Shown: positions 23,901 to 36,471 of the stretch, in pieces
How the letters are laid out: each line of letters starts with the position of its first letter
Position numbering within the stretch: the first letter of the stretch is position 1
Assembly: GCF_051020955.1 (NCBI RefSeq)
Contig: NW_027477073.1
Span: 37,959 to 101,958 of the forward strand
Source: Megalopta genalis
Lineage: Eukaryota; Arthropoda; Insecta; Hymenoptera; Halictidae
Length of the DNA stretch: 64,000 nt
Reading direction: 5' to 3'
Program-made: the position numbers and the translations under genes
Notes under the pieces: model-generated
Seen by the model: only the letters and a program-made list of their open reading frames with translations
Databases searched by the model: none
What the model was told of the DNA's origin: nothing

Positions 23901-24229
23901 CGAAACACAAGTTTTAGCTCCAAATCAATGCGATGAAGTTGGTTCAGCTTCAAATCCATGCGACACATATGATTTAGCTTCAAATACTTGCGATATAAGT
24001 GATATAGCTTCAAAAGCAGGAGGAACAAACGAGGTAGCTTCAATTCCATTCGAAACAAGTGATTTAACTTCAAACAAATGCGAAGTAAAAGGCTTAGCTT
24101 CAAATCCATGTAAAACAAATGGTTTAGCTAGAAATGCTTGTGATATACATTATTTAGCTACAACTGCATGTGAAACAAACGAGTTAGCTTCAAAACCATG
24201 CGATACACACGATTTAGCTTCAAATCAAT

Positions 24230-26560
24230 GCGATGTAGAAGGTTTAGCTTCAAATCCAAGCGAAACACATGATTTAGGTTCAAATACTTGCGATATAATT
24301 GATATAGCTTCAAATACAGGCGAAGCAAACGAGTTAGCTTCAAATCCATGCGAAACACAAGATTTAGCTTCAAATCAATGCGATGTAGAAGGTTTAGCTT
24401 CATATCCAAGCGAAACACATGATTTAGCTTCAAATACTTGCGATATAAGTGATCTAGCTTCAAATACAGGCGAAGCGAACGAGTTAGCTACCAATCCATG
24501 CGAAACACATGATTTAGCTGCAAATCAATGCGATGTAGAAGGTTTAGCTTCAAATCCATGCGATACACTAGATTTAGCTTCAAATCAATGCGATGTAGAA
24601 GGTTCTGCTTCAAATCCATACGACACATATGATTTAGCTTCAAATACTTGCGATATAAGTGATATAGCTTCAAAAGCTAAAGGAACAAACGAGGTAGCTT
24701 CAATTCCATGCGAAACAAATGATTTAGCTTCAAATCAATGCGAAGTGGATGGCTTAGCTTCAAATTCATGCGAAACAAATGGTTTAGCTACAAATACTTG
24801 TGATATACATTATTTAGTTACAACTGCATGCGAAACAAACGAGTTAGCATCAAATCCATGCGAAACACATGATTAAGCTTTAAATCAATGCGATGTAGAT
24901 GGTTTGCTTCAAATCCATGCGACACATAAGATTTAGCTTCAAATCAATGCGATGTAGTAGGTTCAGCTTCAAATCCATGCGATATAAGTGATATAGCTTC
25001 AAAAGCAGGAGGAACAAACGAGTTAGCTTCAAATCCATACGAAACACATGATTTAGCTTGAAATCAATTCGAAGGACATGGATTAGATTCAAATCCATGC
25101 GCAACAAATGATTTAGCTTCAAATGAATGCGAAGTAAAAGGCTCAGCATCAAATTCATGCGAAACGCATGATTATGATTCACATCAAAGCGATGTAGATG
25201 GTTTGCTTCAAATCCATGCGATACACAAGATTTAGCTTCAAGTCAATGCGATGTAGTAGGTTCAGCTTCAAATCCATGCGATATAAGTGGTATAGCTTCA
25301 AAAGCAGGAGGAACAAACGAGGTAGCTTCAATTCCATGCGAAACAAATGATTTAGCTTCAAATCAATGCGAAGTAGAAGGCCTAGCTTCAAATCCATGCG
25401 AGACAAATGGTTTAGCTACAAATACTTGTGATATTCATTATTTAGCTACAACAGCATACGAAACTAACGAGTTAGCTTCAAATCCATGCGAAACACACGA
25501 TTTATCTTCAAATCAATGCGATGTAGAAGGTTTAGCTTCAAGTCAATAAGAGGTAGAAGGTTTAGCTTCAACTCCATGCGACACACATGATTAAGCTTCA
25601 AATCAGTGCGATGTAGATGGTTTGCTTCAAATCCATGCGATACACAAGACTTAGCTTCAAAGCAATGCGATGTAGTAGGTGCAGCTTCAAATCCATGCGA
25701 TATAAGTGATATAGCTTCAAAAGCAGGAGGAACAAACGAGGTAGCTTCAATTCCATGCGAAACAAATGATTTAGCTTCAAATCAATGCGAAGTAGAAGGC
25801 GTAGCTTCAAATCCATGCGAAACAACTGGTTTAGCTACAAATACTTGTGATATACATTATTTAGCTACGACTGCATGCGAAACTAACGAGTTAGCTTCAA
25901 ATCCATGCGAAACACACGATTTGTTTTCAAATCAATGCGATGTAGAAGGTTTAGCTTCAAATCAATAAGAGGTAGATGGTTTAGCTTCAAATCAATAGAA
26001 TATAGAAGGTTTAGCTTCAAATAAATGCGATGTAGAAGGTTTAGCTTCAAATCCATACGACACACATGATTTAGATTCAAATCAATTCGAAGGACAAGGC
26101 TTAGATTCAAATCCATGCGAAACAAATGATTTAGCTTCAAATGAATGCGAAGTAGAAGGCTTGGCTTCAAATCCATGCAAAACAAATGGTTTAGCTTCAA
26201 ATACTTGTGATATACATTATTTAGCTACAACTGCATGCGAAACGAACGAGTTAGCTTCAAATCCATGCGATACACATGATTTAGCTTCAAATCAATGCGA
26301 TGTGGAAGGTTTAGCTTCAAATCCATGCGATACACAAGATTTAGATTCAAATCAATGCGATGTAGTAGGTTCAGCTTCAAATCCATGCGACACATATGAT
26401 TTAGCTTCAAATACTTGCGATATAAGTGATATAGCTTCAAAAGCTGTAGGAACAAACGAGGTAGCTTCAATTCCATGCGAGACACATGATTTAGCTTCAA
26501 ATCAATACGATGTAGAAGGTTTAGCTTCATATCCATACGAAACACATGATTTAGCTTCAA
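24230..26560. repeat. Long segment, copy A
   Basis: It matches 31,6xx-33,1xx at offset 7,194 and 38,4xx-40,46x at offset 14,202. It contains three 29-bp units of the GATGGTTTGCTTC type at about 24,903, 25,203 and 25,620, each copied in the other two segments. At about 26,260-26,466 it carries 210 bp (one heptamer) that copy D lacks. Confidence 0.87.
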
Positions 26561-27957
26561 ATCAATTCGAAGGACAAGGCTTAGATTCAAATCCATGCGA
26601 AACAAATGATTTAGCTTCAAATGAATGCGAAGTAGAAGGCTTAGCTTAAAATCCATGCGAATCAAATGGTTTAGCTACAAATACTTGTAATATACATTAT
26701 TTAGCTACAACTACATACGAAAAAAAAGAGTTAGTTTCAAATCCATACGATACACATGATTTAGCTTCAAATCAATGCGATGTAGAAGGTTTAGCTTCAA
26801 ATCCACGCGAAACAAATGATTTAGCTTCAACACTTTGGGTATAAGTGATGTAGGTTCAACTGGAGGCGAAACGAACGAATTAGCTTCAAATCCATGCGAA
26901 ACACATGATTTAGCTTCAAATGAATGTGATGTGGAAGGTTTAGCTTCAAATCCATGCGATACACAAGATTTAGCTTCAAATCAATGCGATGTAGTAGGTT
27001 CAGCTGTAAATCCATGCGACACATATGATTTAGCTCAAATACTTGCGATATAAGTGATATAGCTTCAAAAGCTGTAGGAACAAACGAGGTAGCTTCAATT
27101 CCATGCAGACACATGATTTAGCTTCAAATCAATGCGATGTAGAAGGTTTAGCTTCAAGTCCAAGCGTAACACATGATTTAGCTTCAAATACTTGCGATAT
27201 AAGTGATATAGCTTCGAATACAGGCGAAACGAACGTGCTAGCTTCAAATCCATGCGAAACACATGATTCAGCTGCAATTCAATGCGATGTAGAAGGTTTA
27301 GCTTCAAATCCATGCGAAACACATTATTTAGCTGCAAATCAGTGCGAAGTAGAAGGCTCGGGTTCAAATCAATGTGATTCAAATGGTTCATCTTCAAATA
27401 CCTCTGAATGTCATGATTTAGCTTCAACCTCATGCGAAACACATGATTTAGCTTCAAATAAATGCGATGTAGAAGGTTTAGCTTCAAATCCATGCAAAAC
27501 ACGTGATTTATCTTCCAATTAATGCGAAGTAGAAGGCTTAGCTTCAAATCTATGCGAATCAAATGGTTTAGCTTCAAATACTTGTGATATGCGTTATTTA
27601 GATTTAACTGCATGCGCAACGAACGAGTTAGCTTCAAATCCATGCGAAACACATGATTTAGCTGCAAATCAATGCGATGAAGAAGGTTTAGCTTCAAATC
27701 CATGCGATACACATGATTTAGCTTCAAATCAATGCGATGTGGAAGGTTTAGCTTCAAATCCATGCGATACACAAGATTTAGCTTCAAATCAATGCGATGT
27801 AGTAGGTTCAGCTTCAAATCCATGCGACACATATGATTTAGCTTCAAATCAATGCGTTGTAGAAGGTTTAGCTTCAAATCCACGCGAAACAGATGACTTA
27901 GCTTCAAACACTTGGGGTATAAGTGATATAGCTTCAAATGCAGACTAATCAAACGAG

Positions 27958-29546
27958 TTAGCCTCAAAATCCACGCGATATACATGATTTAGCTTCAAAT
28001 ACTTGCGATATAAGTGATGTAGGTTCAACTGCAGGCGAAACGAACGAGTTAGCTTCAAATCCATGCGAAACATATGATTTAACTGCAAATCAATGTGATG
28101 TAGAAGGTTTAGCTTCAAATCCATGCGATACACAAGATTTAGATTCATTTCAATGCGATGTAGAAGGTTCAGCTTCAAATCCATTCGACACATATGATTT
28201 AGCTTCAAATACTTGCGATATAAGCGATATAGCTTCAAAAGCTGGAGGAACAAACGAGGAAGCTTCAATTCCATGCGAAACAAATGATTTAACTTCAAAT
28301 CAATCCGAAGTAGAAGGCTTAGCTTCAGATCCATGCGATACACAAGATTTAGCTTCAAATCAATGCGATGTAGGTTCAGCTTCAAATCCATGCGATATAA
28401 GTGATATAGCTTCAAAAGCAGGAGGAACAAACGAGGTAGCTTCAATTCCATGCGAAACAAATGATTTAGCTTCAAATCAATGCGAAGTGGAAGGCGTAGC
28501 TTCAAATCCATGCGAAACAAATGGTTCAGCTACAAATACTTGTGATATACATTATTTAGCTACAACTGCATGCGAAACTAACGAGTTAGCTTCAAATCCA
28601 TGCGAGACACATGATTTAGCTTCTAATCAATGCGATGTGGAAGGTTTAGCGTCAAATCCACGCGAAACATATGACATAGCTTCAAACACTTGGGGTATGA
28701 GTGATATAGCTTCAAATGAAGACTAATCAAACGAGTTAGCTTCAAAATCCACGCGATATACATGATTTAGCTTCAAATACTTGCGATATAAGTGATGTAG
28801 GTTCAACTGCAGGCGAAACGAACGAGTTAGCTTCAAATCCATGCGAAACATATGATTTAGCTGCAAATCAATGTGATGTAGAAGGTTTAGCTTCAAATAC
28901 ATGCGATACACAAGATTTAGATTCAAATCAATGTGATGTAGAAGGTTCAGCTTCAAATCCATGCGACACATATGATTTAGCTTCAAATACTTGCGATATA
29001 AGTGATATAGCTTCAAAAGCTGGAGGAACAAACGGGGAAGCTTCAATTTCATGCGAAACAAATGATTTAACTTCAAATCAATGCGAAGTAGAAGGCTTAG
29101 CTTCAGATCCATGCGATACACAAGATTTAGCTTCAAATCAATGCGATGTAGAAGGTTCAGCTTCAAATCCATGCGACACATATGATTTAGCTTCAAATAC
29201 TTGCGATATAAGTGATATAGCTTCAAAAGCTGGAGAAACAAACGAGGAAGCTTCAATTCCATGCGAAACAAATGATTTAACTTCACATCAATGCGAAGTA
29301 GTAGGCTTAGCTTCAGATCCATGCGAAACAAATGGATTAGCAACAAATACTTGTGATATACATTATTTAGCTACAACTGCATGCGGAACAAACGAGTTTG
29401 CTACAAATCCATGCGAGACACATGATTTAGCTTCAAATCAATGCGATGTAGAAGGTTTAGCTCCAAATCCACGCGAAACAAATGACTTAGCTTCAAACAC
29501 TTGGGGTATAAGTGATATAGCTTCAAATGCAGACTAATCAAACGAG
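27958..29546. repeat. Two higher-order units of 778 and 811 bp
   Basis: 31-bp P units whose centre reads CCACGCGATATACATG start at 27,958, 28,736 and 29,547. The 811-bp unit is 27 x 30 plus the one extra base of its 31-mer. The 778-bp unit is 26 x 30, plus one for its 31-mer and minus three for a Q unit near 28,370 reading GATGTAGGT instead of GATGTAGTAGGT. Confidence 0.87.
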
Positions 29547-29949
29547 TTAGCTTCAAAATCCACGCGATATACATGATTTAGCTTCAAATACTTACGATAT
29601 AAGTGATGTAGGTTCAACTGCATGCGAAACTAACGAGTTAGCTTCAAATCCATGCGATACACATGATTTAGCTTCAAATCAATGCGATGTGGAAGTTTTA
29701 GCTTCAAATCCATGCGATACACAAGATTTAGCTTCAAATCAATGCGCTGTAGTAGGTTCAGCTTCAAATCCATGTGACACATATGATTTAGCTTCAAATA
29801 CTTGCGATATAAGTGATATAGCTTCAAAGCTGTAGGAACAAACGAGGTAGCTTCAAATCCATGCGAAACACATGATTCAGCTGCAAATCAATGCGATGTA
29901 GAAGGTTTAGCTTCAAATCCATGCGAAACAAATGGTTTAGCTACAAATA

Positions 29950-32900
29950 CTTGTGATATACATTATTTAGCTACAACTGCTTGCGAAACTAACCAGTTAG
30001 CTTCAAATCTATGCGAAACACACGATTTATCTTCAAATCAATGCGATGTAGAAGGTTTAGCTTCAAATCAATAAGAGGTAGAAGGTTTAGCTTCAAATCA
30101 ATAGAATATAGAAGGTTTAGCTTCAAATCAATGCGATGTAGAAGGTTTAGCTTCAAATCCATACGAAACACATGATTTAGCTTCAAATCAATTCGAAGGG
30201 CAAGGCTTAGATTCAAATCCATGCGAAACAAATGATTTAGCTTCAGATGAATGCGAAGTAGAAGGCTCAGCTTCAAATCCATGCGGCACACATGATTTAC
30301 CTTTAAATACTTGCGATATAAGTGACATAGTTTCAAATGGAGGCGAAACGAACGAGTTAGCTTCAAATCTATGCGAAACACATGATTTAGCTGCAAATCA
30401 ATGTGATGTAAAAGGTTTAGCTTCAAATCCATGCGATACACAAGATTTAGCTACAAATCAATGCGATGTAGAAGGTTCAGCTTCAAACCCATGCGACACA
30501 TATGATTTGGCTTCAAATACTTGCGATATAAGTGATATAGCTTCAAAAGCTGGAGGAACAAACGAGGAGGCTTCAATTCCAAGCGAAACAAATGATTTAG
30601 CTTCAAATCAATGCGAAGTAGAAGGCGTAGCTTCAAATCCATGCGAAACAAATGGTTTAGCTACAAATACTTGTGATATATATTATTTAGCTACAACTGC
30701 ATGCGAAACACACGATTTATCTTCAAATCAATGCGATGTAGAAGGTTTAGCTTCAAATCCATGCGAAACAAATGGATTAGCTACATGTACTTGTGATATA
30801 CATTATTTAGCTACAACTCCAAGCGAAACGAACGAGTTAGCTTCAAATCCATGCGAAACACACGATTTAGCTTCAAATCAATGCGATGTAGAAGGTTTAG
30901 CTTCAAATCCATGCGATACACAAGATTTAGCTTCAAATCAATGCGATGTAGTAGGTTCAGCTTCAAATCCATGCGACACATATGATTTAGCTTCAAATAC
31001 TTGCGATATAAGTGATATAGCTTCAAAAGCTGGAGGAACAAACGAGGTGGCTTCAATTCCATTCGAAACAAATGATTTAGCTTCAAATCAATGCGAAGTA
31101 GAAGGCGTATTTTCAAAAACTTGCGATATTCGTGACATAGTTTCAAATGGAGGCGAAACGAACGAGTTAGCTTCAAATCCATGCGAGACACATGATTTAG
31201 CTTCTAATCAATGCGATGTAGAAGGTTTAGCTTCAAATCCACGCGAAACAAATGATTTAGCTTCAAACACTTGGGGTATAAGTGATATGGCTTCAAATGC
31301 AGACTAATCAAACGAGTTAGCTTAAAAATCCACGCGATACACATGATTCATCTTCAAACACTTGCGATATAAGTGATGTAGATTCAACTGCAGGCAAAAC
31401 GAACGAGTTAGCTTCAAATCCATGCGAAACACAAGTTTTAGCTCCAAATCAATGCGATGAAGTTGGTTCAGCTTCAAATCCATGCGACACATATGATTTA
31501 GCTTCAAATCAATGCGATGTAGAAGGTTTAGCTTCAAATCCAAGCGAAACACAAGATTTAGCTTCAAATCAATGCGATGTAGAAGGTTTAGCTTCATATC
31601 CAAGCGAAACACATGATTTAGCTTCAAATACTTGCGATATAAGTGATCTAGCTTCAAATACAGGCGAAGCGAACGAGTTAGCTACCAATCCATGCGAAAC
31701 ACATGATTTAGCTGCAAATCAATGCGATGTAGAAGGTTTAGCTTCAAATCCATGCGATACACTAGATTTAGCTTCAAATCAATGCGATGTAGAAGGTTCT
31801 GCTTCAAATCCATACGACACATATGATTTAGCTTCAAATACTTGCGATATAAGTGATATAGCTTCAAAAGCTAAAGGAACAAACGAGGTAGCTTCAATTC
31901 CATGCGAAACAAATGATTTAGCTTCAAATCAATGCGAAGTGGATGGCTTAGCTTCAAATTCATGCGAAACAAATGGTTTAGCTACAAATACATGTGATAT
32001 ACATTATTTAGCTACAACTGCATGCGAAACAAACGAGTTAGCATCAAATCCATGCGAAACACATGATTAAGCTTTAAATCAATGCGATGTAGATGGTTTG
32101 CTTCAAATCCATGCGATACATAAGATTTAGCTTCAAATCAATGCGATGTAGTAGGTTCAGCTTCAAATCCATGCGATATAAGTGATATAGCTTCAAAAGC
32201 AGGAGGAACAAACGAGTTAGCTTCAAATCCATACGAAACACATGATTTAGCTTGAAATCAATTCCAAGGACATGGATTAGATTCAAATCCATGCGCAACA
32301 AATGATTTAGCTTCAAATGAATGCGAAGTAAAAGGCTCAGCATCAAATTCATGCGAAACACATGATTAAGATTCACATCAAAGCGATGTAGATGGTTTGC
32401 TTCAAATCCATGCGATACACAAGATTTAGCTTCAAGTCAATGCGATGTAGTAGGTTCAGCTTCAAATCCATGCGATATAAGTGATATAGCTTCAAAAGCA
32501 GGAGGAACAAACGAGGTAGCTTCAATTCCATGCGAAACAAATGATTTAGCTTCAAATCAATGCGAAGTAGAAGGCCTAGCTTCAAATCCATGCGAGACAA
32601 ATGGTTTAGCTACAAATACTTGTAATATTCATTATTTAGCTACAACAGCATACGAAACTAACGAGTTAGCTTCAAATCCATGCGAAACACACGATTTATC
32701 TTCAAATCAATGCGATGTAGAAGGTTTAGCTTCAAGTCAATAAGAGGTAGAATGTTTAGCTTCAACTCCATGCGACACACATGATTAAGCTTCAAATCAG
32801 TGCGATGTAGATGGTTTGCTTCAAATCCATGCGATACACAAGACTTAGCTTCAAAGCAATGCGATGTACTAGGTGCAGCTTCAAATCCATGCGATATAAG

Positions 32901-33180
32901 TGATATAGCTTCAAAAGCAGGAGGAACAAACGAGGTAGCTTCAATTCCATGCGAAACAAATGATTTAGCTTCAAATCAATGCGAAGTAGAAGGCGTAGCT
33001 TCAAATCCATGCGAAACAACTGGTTTAGCTATAAATACTTGTGATATACATTATTTAGCTACGACTGCATGCGAAACTAACGAGTTAGCTTCAAATCCAT
33101 GCGAAACACACGATTTGTCTTCAAATCAAAGCGATGTAGAAGGTTTAGCTTCAAATCAATAAGAGGTAGATGGTTTAGCT
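29950..33180. repeat. Long segment, copy B
   Basis: The left part matches about 35.6-37.1 kb at offsets 5,629 and then 5,627. The right part matches copy A at 7,194 and copy D at 7,008. Near 31,550 it lacks three monomers (90 bp) present in copy C, so the offset to copy C changes from 5,627 to 5,717. Confidence 0.86.
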
Positions 33181-33831
33181 TCAAATCAACGCGAAACATA
33201 TGATTTAGCTTTAAATACTTGCGATATAAGTGACATAGTTTCAAATGGAGGCGAAACGAACGAGTTAGCTTCAAATCCATGCGAAACATATGATTTAGCT
33301 GCAAATCAATGTGATGTAGAAGGTTTAGCTTCAAATCCATGCGATACACAAGATTTAGCTTCAAATCAATGCGATGTAGAAGGTTCAGCTTCAAACACAT
33401 GCGACACATATGATTTAGCTTCAAATACTTGCGATATAAGTGATATAGCTTCAAAAGCTGGAGGAACAAACGAGGAGGCTTCAATTCCAAGCGAAACACA
33501 TGATTCAGCTGCAAATCAATGCGATGTAGAAGGTTTAGCTTCAAATCCATGCGAAACACATGATTTAGCTGCAAATCAATGCGATGTAGATGGTATAGCT
33601 TCAAATCAACGCGAAACAAATAATTTAGCTTCAAACACTAGGGATATAATTGATATAGCTTCAAATGCAGACGAATCAAATGAGTTAGCTTCAAAATCCA
33701 TGCGATCCACAGGATGTAGCTTCAAATCCATGCGAAGTAGAAGGATTAGCTTCAAATCCATGCGGAACAAACGATTGAGCTTCAAACACTTCGGATATAG
33801 CTTCATCTGCATGCGAAACAAACGAGTTAGC

Positions 33832-35460
33832 TTCAAGTCCATGCGAAACACATGATTTAGCTGCAAATCAATGCGATGTAGAAGGTTTAGCTTCAAATCC
33901 ATGCGAAACACATGATTTAGCTGCAAATCAACTCGAAGTACAAGGCTTAGATTCAAATCCATGCGACACAAATGATTTAGCTTCAGATACTTGCGATATA
34001 AGTGATACAGCTTCAAATGCAGGGGAAACAAACGAGTTAGATTCAAATCCATGCAAAACACATGATTAAGCTTCAAATCAATGCGATGTAGAAGGCTTAG
34101 CTTCAAATCCATGCGAAACACACGATTTATTTTCAAATCAATGCGATGTAGAAGGTTTGCTTCAAATCTATAAGAGGTAGATGGTTTAGCTTCAAATCAA
34201 TGGAATATAGAAGGTTTAGCTTCAAATAAATGCGATGTAGAAGGTTTAGCTTCAAATCCATGCGATACACAAGATTTAGCTTCAAATCAATGCGATGTAT
34301 TAGGTTCAGCTTCAAATCCATGCGACACATATGATTTAGCTTCAAATACTTGCGATATAAGTGATATAGCTTCAAAAGCTGTAGGAACAAACGAGGTAGC
34401 TTCAATTCCATGCGAGACACATGATTTAGCTTCAAATCAATGCGATGTAGAAGGTTTAGCTTCATATCCAAGTGTAACACATGATTTAGCTTCAAATATT
34501 TGCGATATAAGTGATATAGCTTCGAATACAGGCGAAACGAACGAGTTAGCTTCAAATCCATGCGAAACACATGAATCAGCTGCAAATCAATGCATTGTAG
34601 AAGGTTTAGCTTCAAATCCATGCGAAACACACGATTTATCTTCAAATCAATGCGATGTAGAAGGTTTGCTTAAAATCTATAACAGGTAGATGGTTTAGCT
34701 TCAAATCAATGGAATATAGAAGGTTTAGCTTCAAATAAATGCGATGTAGAAGGTTTAGCTTCAAATCCATGCAATACACAAGATTTAGCTTCAAATCAAT
34801 GCGATGTATTAGGTTCAGCTTCAAATCCATGCGACACATATGATTTAGCTTCAAATACTTGCGATATAAGTGATATAGCTTCAAAAGCAGTAGGAACAAA
34901 CGAGGTAGCTTCAATTCCATGCGAGACACATGATTTAGCTTCAAATCAATGCGAAGTAGAAGGCGTAGCTTCAAATCCATGCGAAACAAATGGTTTAGCT
35001 ACAAATACTTGTGATATAGGTTATTTAGCTACAACTGCATGCGAAACTAACGAGTTAGCTTCAAATCCATGCGATACACATGATTTAGCTTCAAATCAAT
35101 GCGATGTGGAAGGTTTAGCTTCAAATCCATGCGATACACAAGATTTAGCTTCAAATCAATGCGATGTAGTAGGTTCAGCTTCAAATCCATGCAACACATA
35201 TGATTTAGCTTCAAATACTTGCGATATAAGTGATATAGCTTCAAAAGCTGTAGGAACATACGAGGTAGCTTCAATTCCATGCGAGACACATGATTTAGCT
35301 TCAAATCAATGCGATGTAGAAGGTTTAGCTTCAAATCCAAACGAAACACATGTTTTAGCTTCAAATCAATTCGAAGGACAAGGCTTAGATTCAAATCAAC
35401 GCGAAACAAATGATTTAGATTCAAACACTTGGGATATAATTGACATAGCTTCAAATGCAG
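33832..35460. repeat. Segment reappearing about 20-24 kb downstream
   Basis: Bases 33,832 to about 35,002 match 53,801-54,971 and beyond at a constant offset of 19,969 until the junction near 55,000. The match continues past that point only in the copy around 58.0-59.7 kb. This shows which copy keeps the original flank. Just upstream, at about 33,791, a T unit has lost nine bases (GGATATAGCTTC) relative to the form at 14,080. Confidence 0.83.
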
Positions 35461-36471
35461 ACGAATCAAATGAGTTAGCTTCAAAATCCATGCGATACAC
35501 ATGATGTAGCTTCAAATCCATGCGATGTAGAAGGTTTAGCTTCAAATCCATGCGAAACAAATGGTTTAGCTACGAATACTTGTGATATACATTATTGAGC
35601 TACAACTGCATGCGAAACTAACGAGTAAGCTTCAAATCTATGCGAAACACACGATTTATCTTCAAATCAATGCGATGTAGAAGGTTTAGCTTCAAATCAA
35701 TAAGAGGTAGAAGGTTTAGCTTCAAATCAATAGAATATAGAAGGTTTAGCTTCAAATCAATGCGATGTAGAAGGTTTAGCTTCAAATCCATACGAAACAC
35801 ATGATTTAGCTTCAAATCAATTCGAAGGGCAAGGCTTAGATTCAAATCCATGCGAAACAAATGATTTAGCTTCAGATGAATGCGAAGTAGAAGGCTCAGC
35901 TTCAAATCCATGCGGCACACATGATTTAGCTTTAAATACTTGCGATATAAGTGACATAGTTTCAAATGGAGGCGAAACGAACGAGTTAGCTTCAAATCTA
36001 TGCGAAACACATGATTTAGCTGCAAATCAATGTGATGTAAAAGGTTTAGCTTCAAATCCATGCTATACACAAGATTTAGCTACAAATCAATGCGATGTAG
36101 AAGGTTCAGCTTCAAACCCATGCGACACATATGATTTGGCTTCAAATACTTGCGATATAAGTGATATAGCTTCAAAAGCTGGAGGAACAAACGAGGAGGC
36201 TTCAATTCCAAGCGAAACAAATGATTTAGCTTCAAATCAATGCGAAGTAGAAGGCGTAGCTTCAAACCATGCGAAACAAATGGTTTAGCTACAAATACTT
36301 GTGATATAGATTATTTAGCTACAACTGCATGCGAAACACACGATTTATCTTCAAATCAATGCGATGTAGAAGGTTTAGCTTCAAATCCATGCGAAACAAA
36401 TGGATTAGCTACATGTACTTGTGATATACATTATTTAGCTACAACTCCAAGCGAAACGAACGAGTTAGCTT

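Larger units (their letters stand above)
19131..24180. repeat. Mixed region of short in-register duplications
   Basis: Full-length Q-run cassettes with their flanks repeat at 19,801, 20,221 and 20,911 (start of the TAA unit), offsets of 420 and 690 bp. 31-bp P units marked CCACGCG at about 21,638 and 21,879 are 241 bp apart, that is eight units plus one base. A further 31-mer lies near 23,103. No non-repeat sequence is present. Confidence 0.82.
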
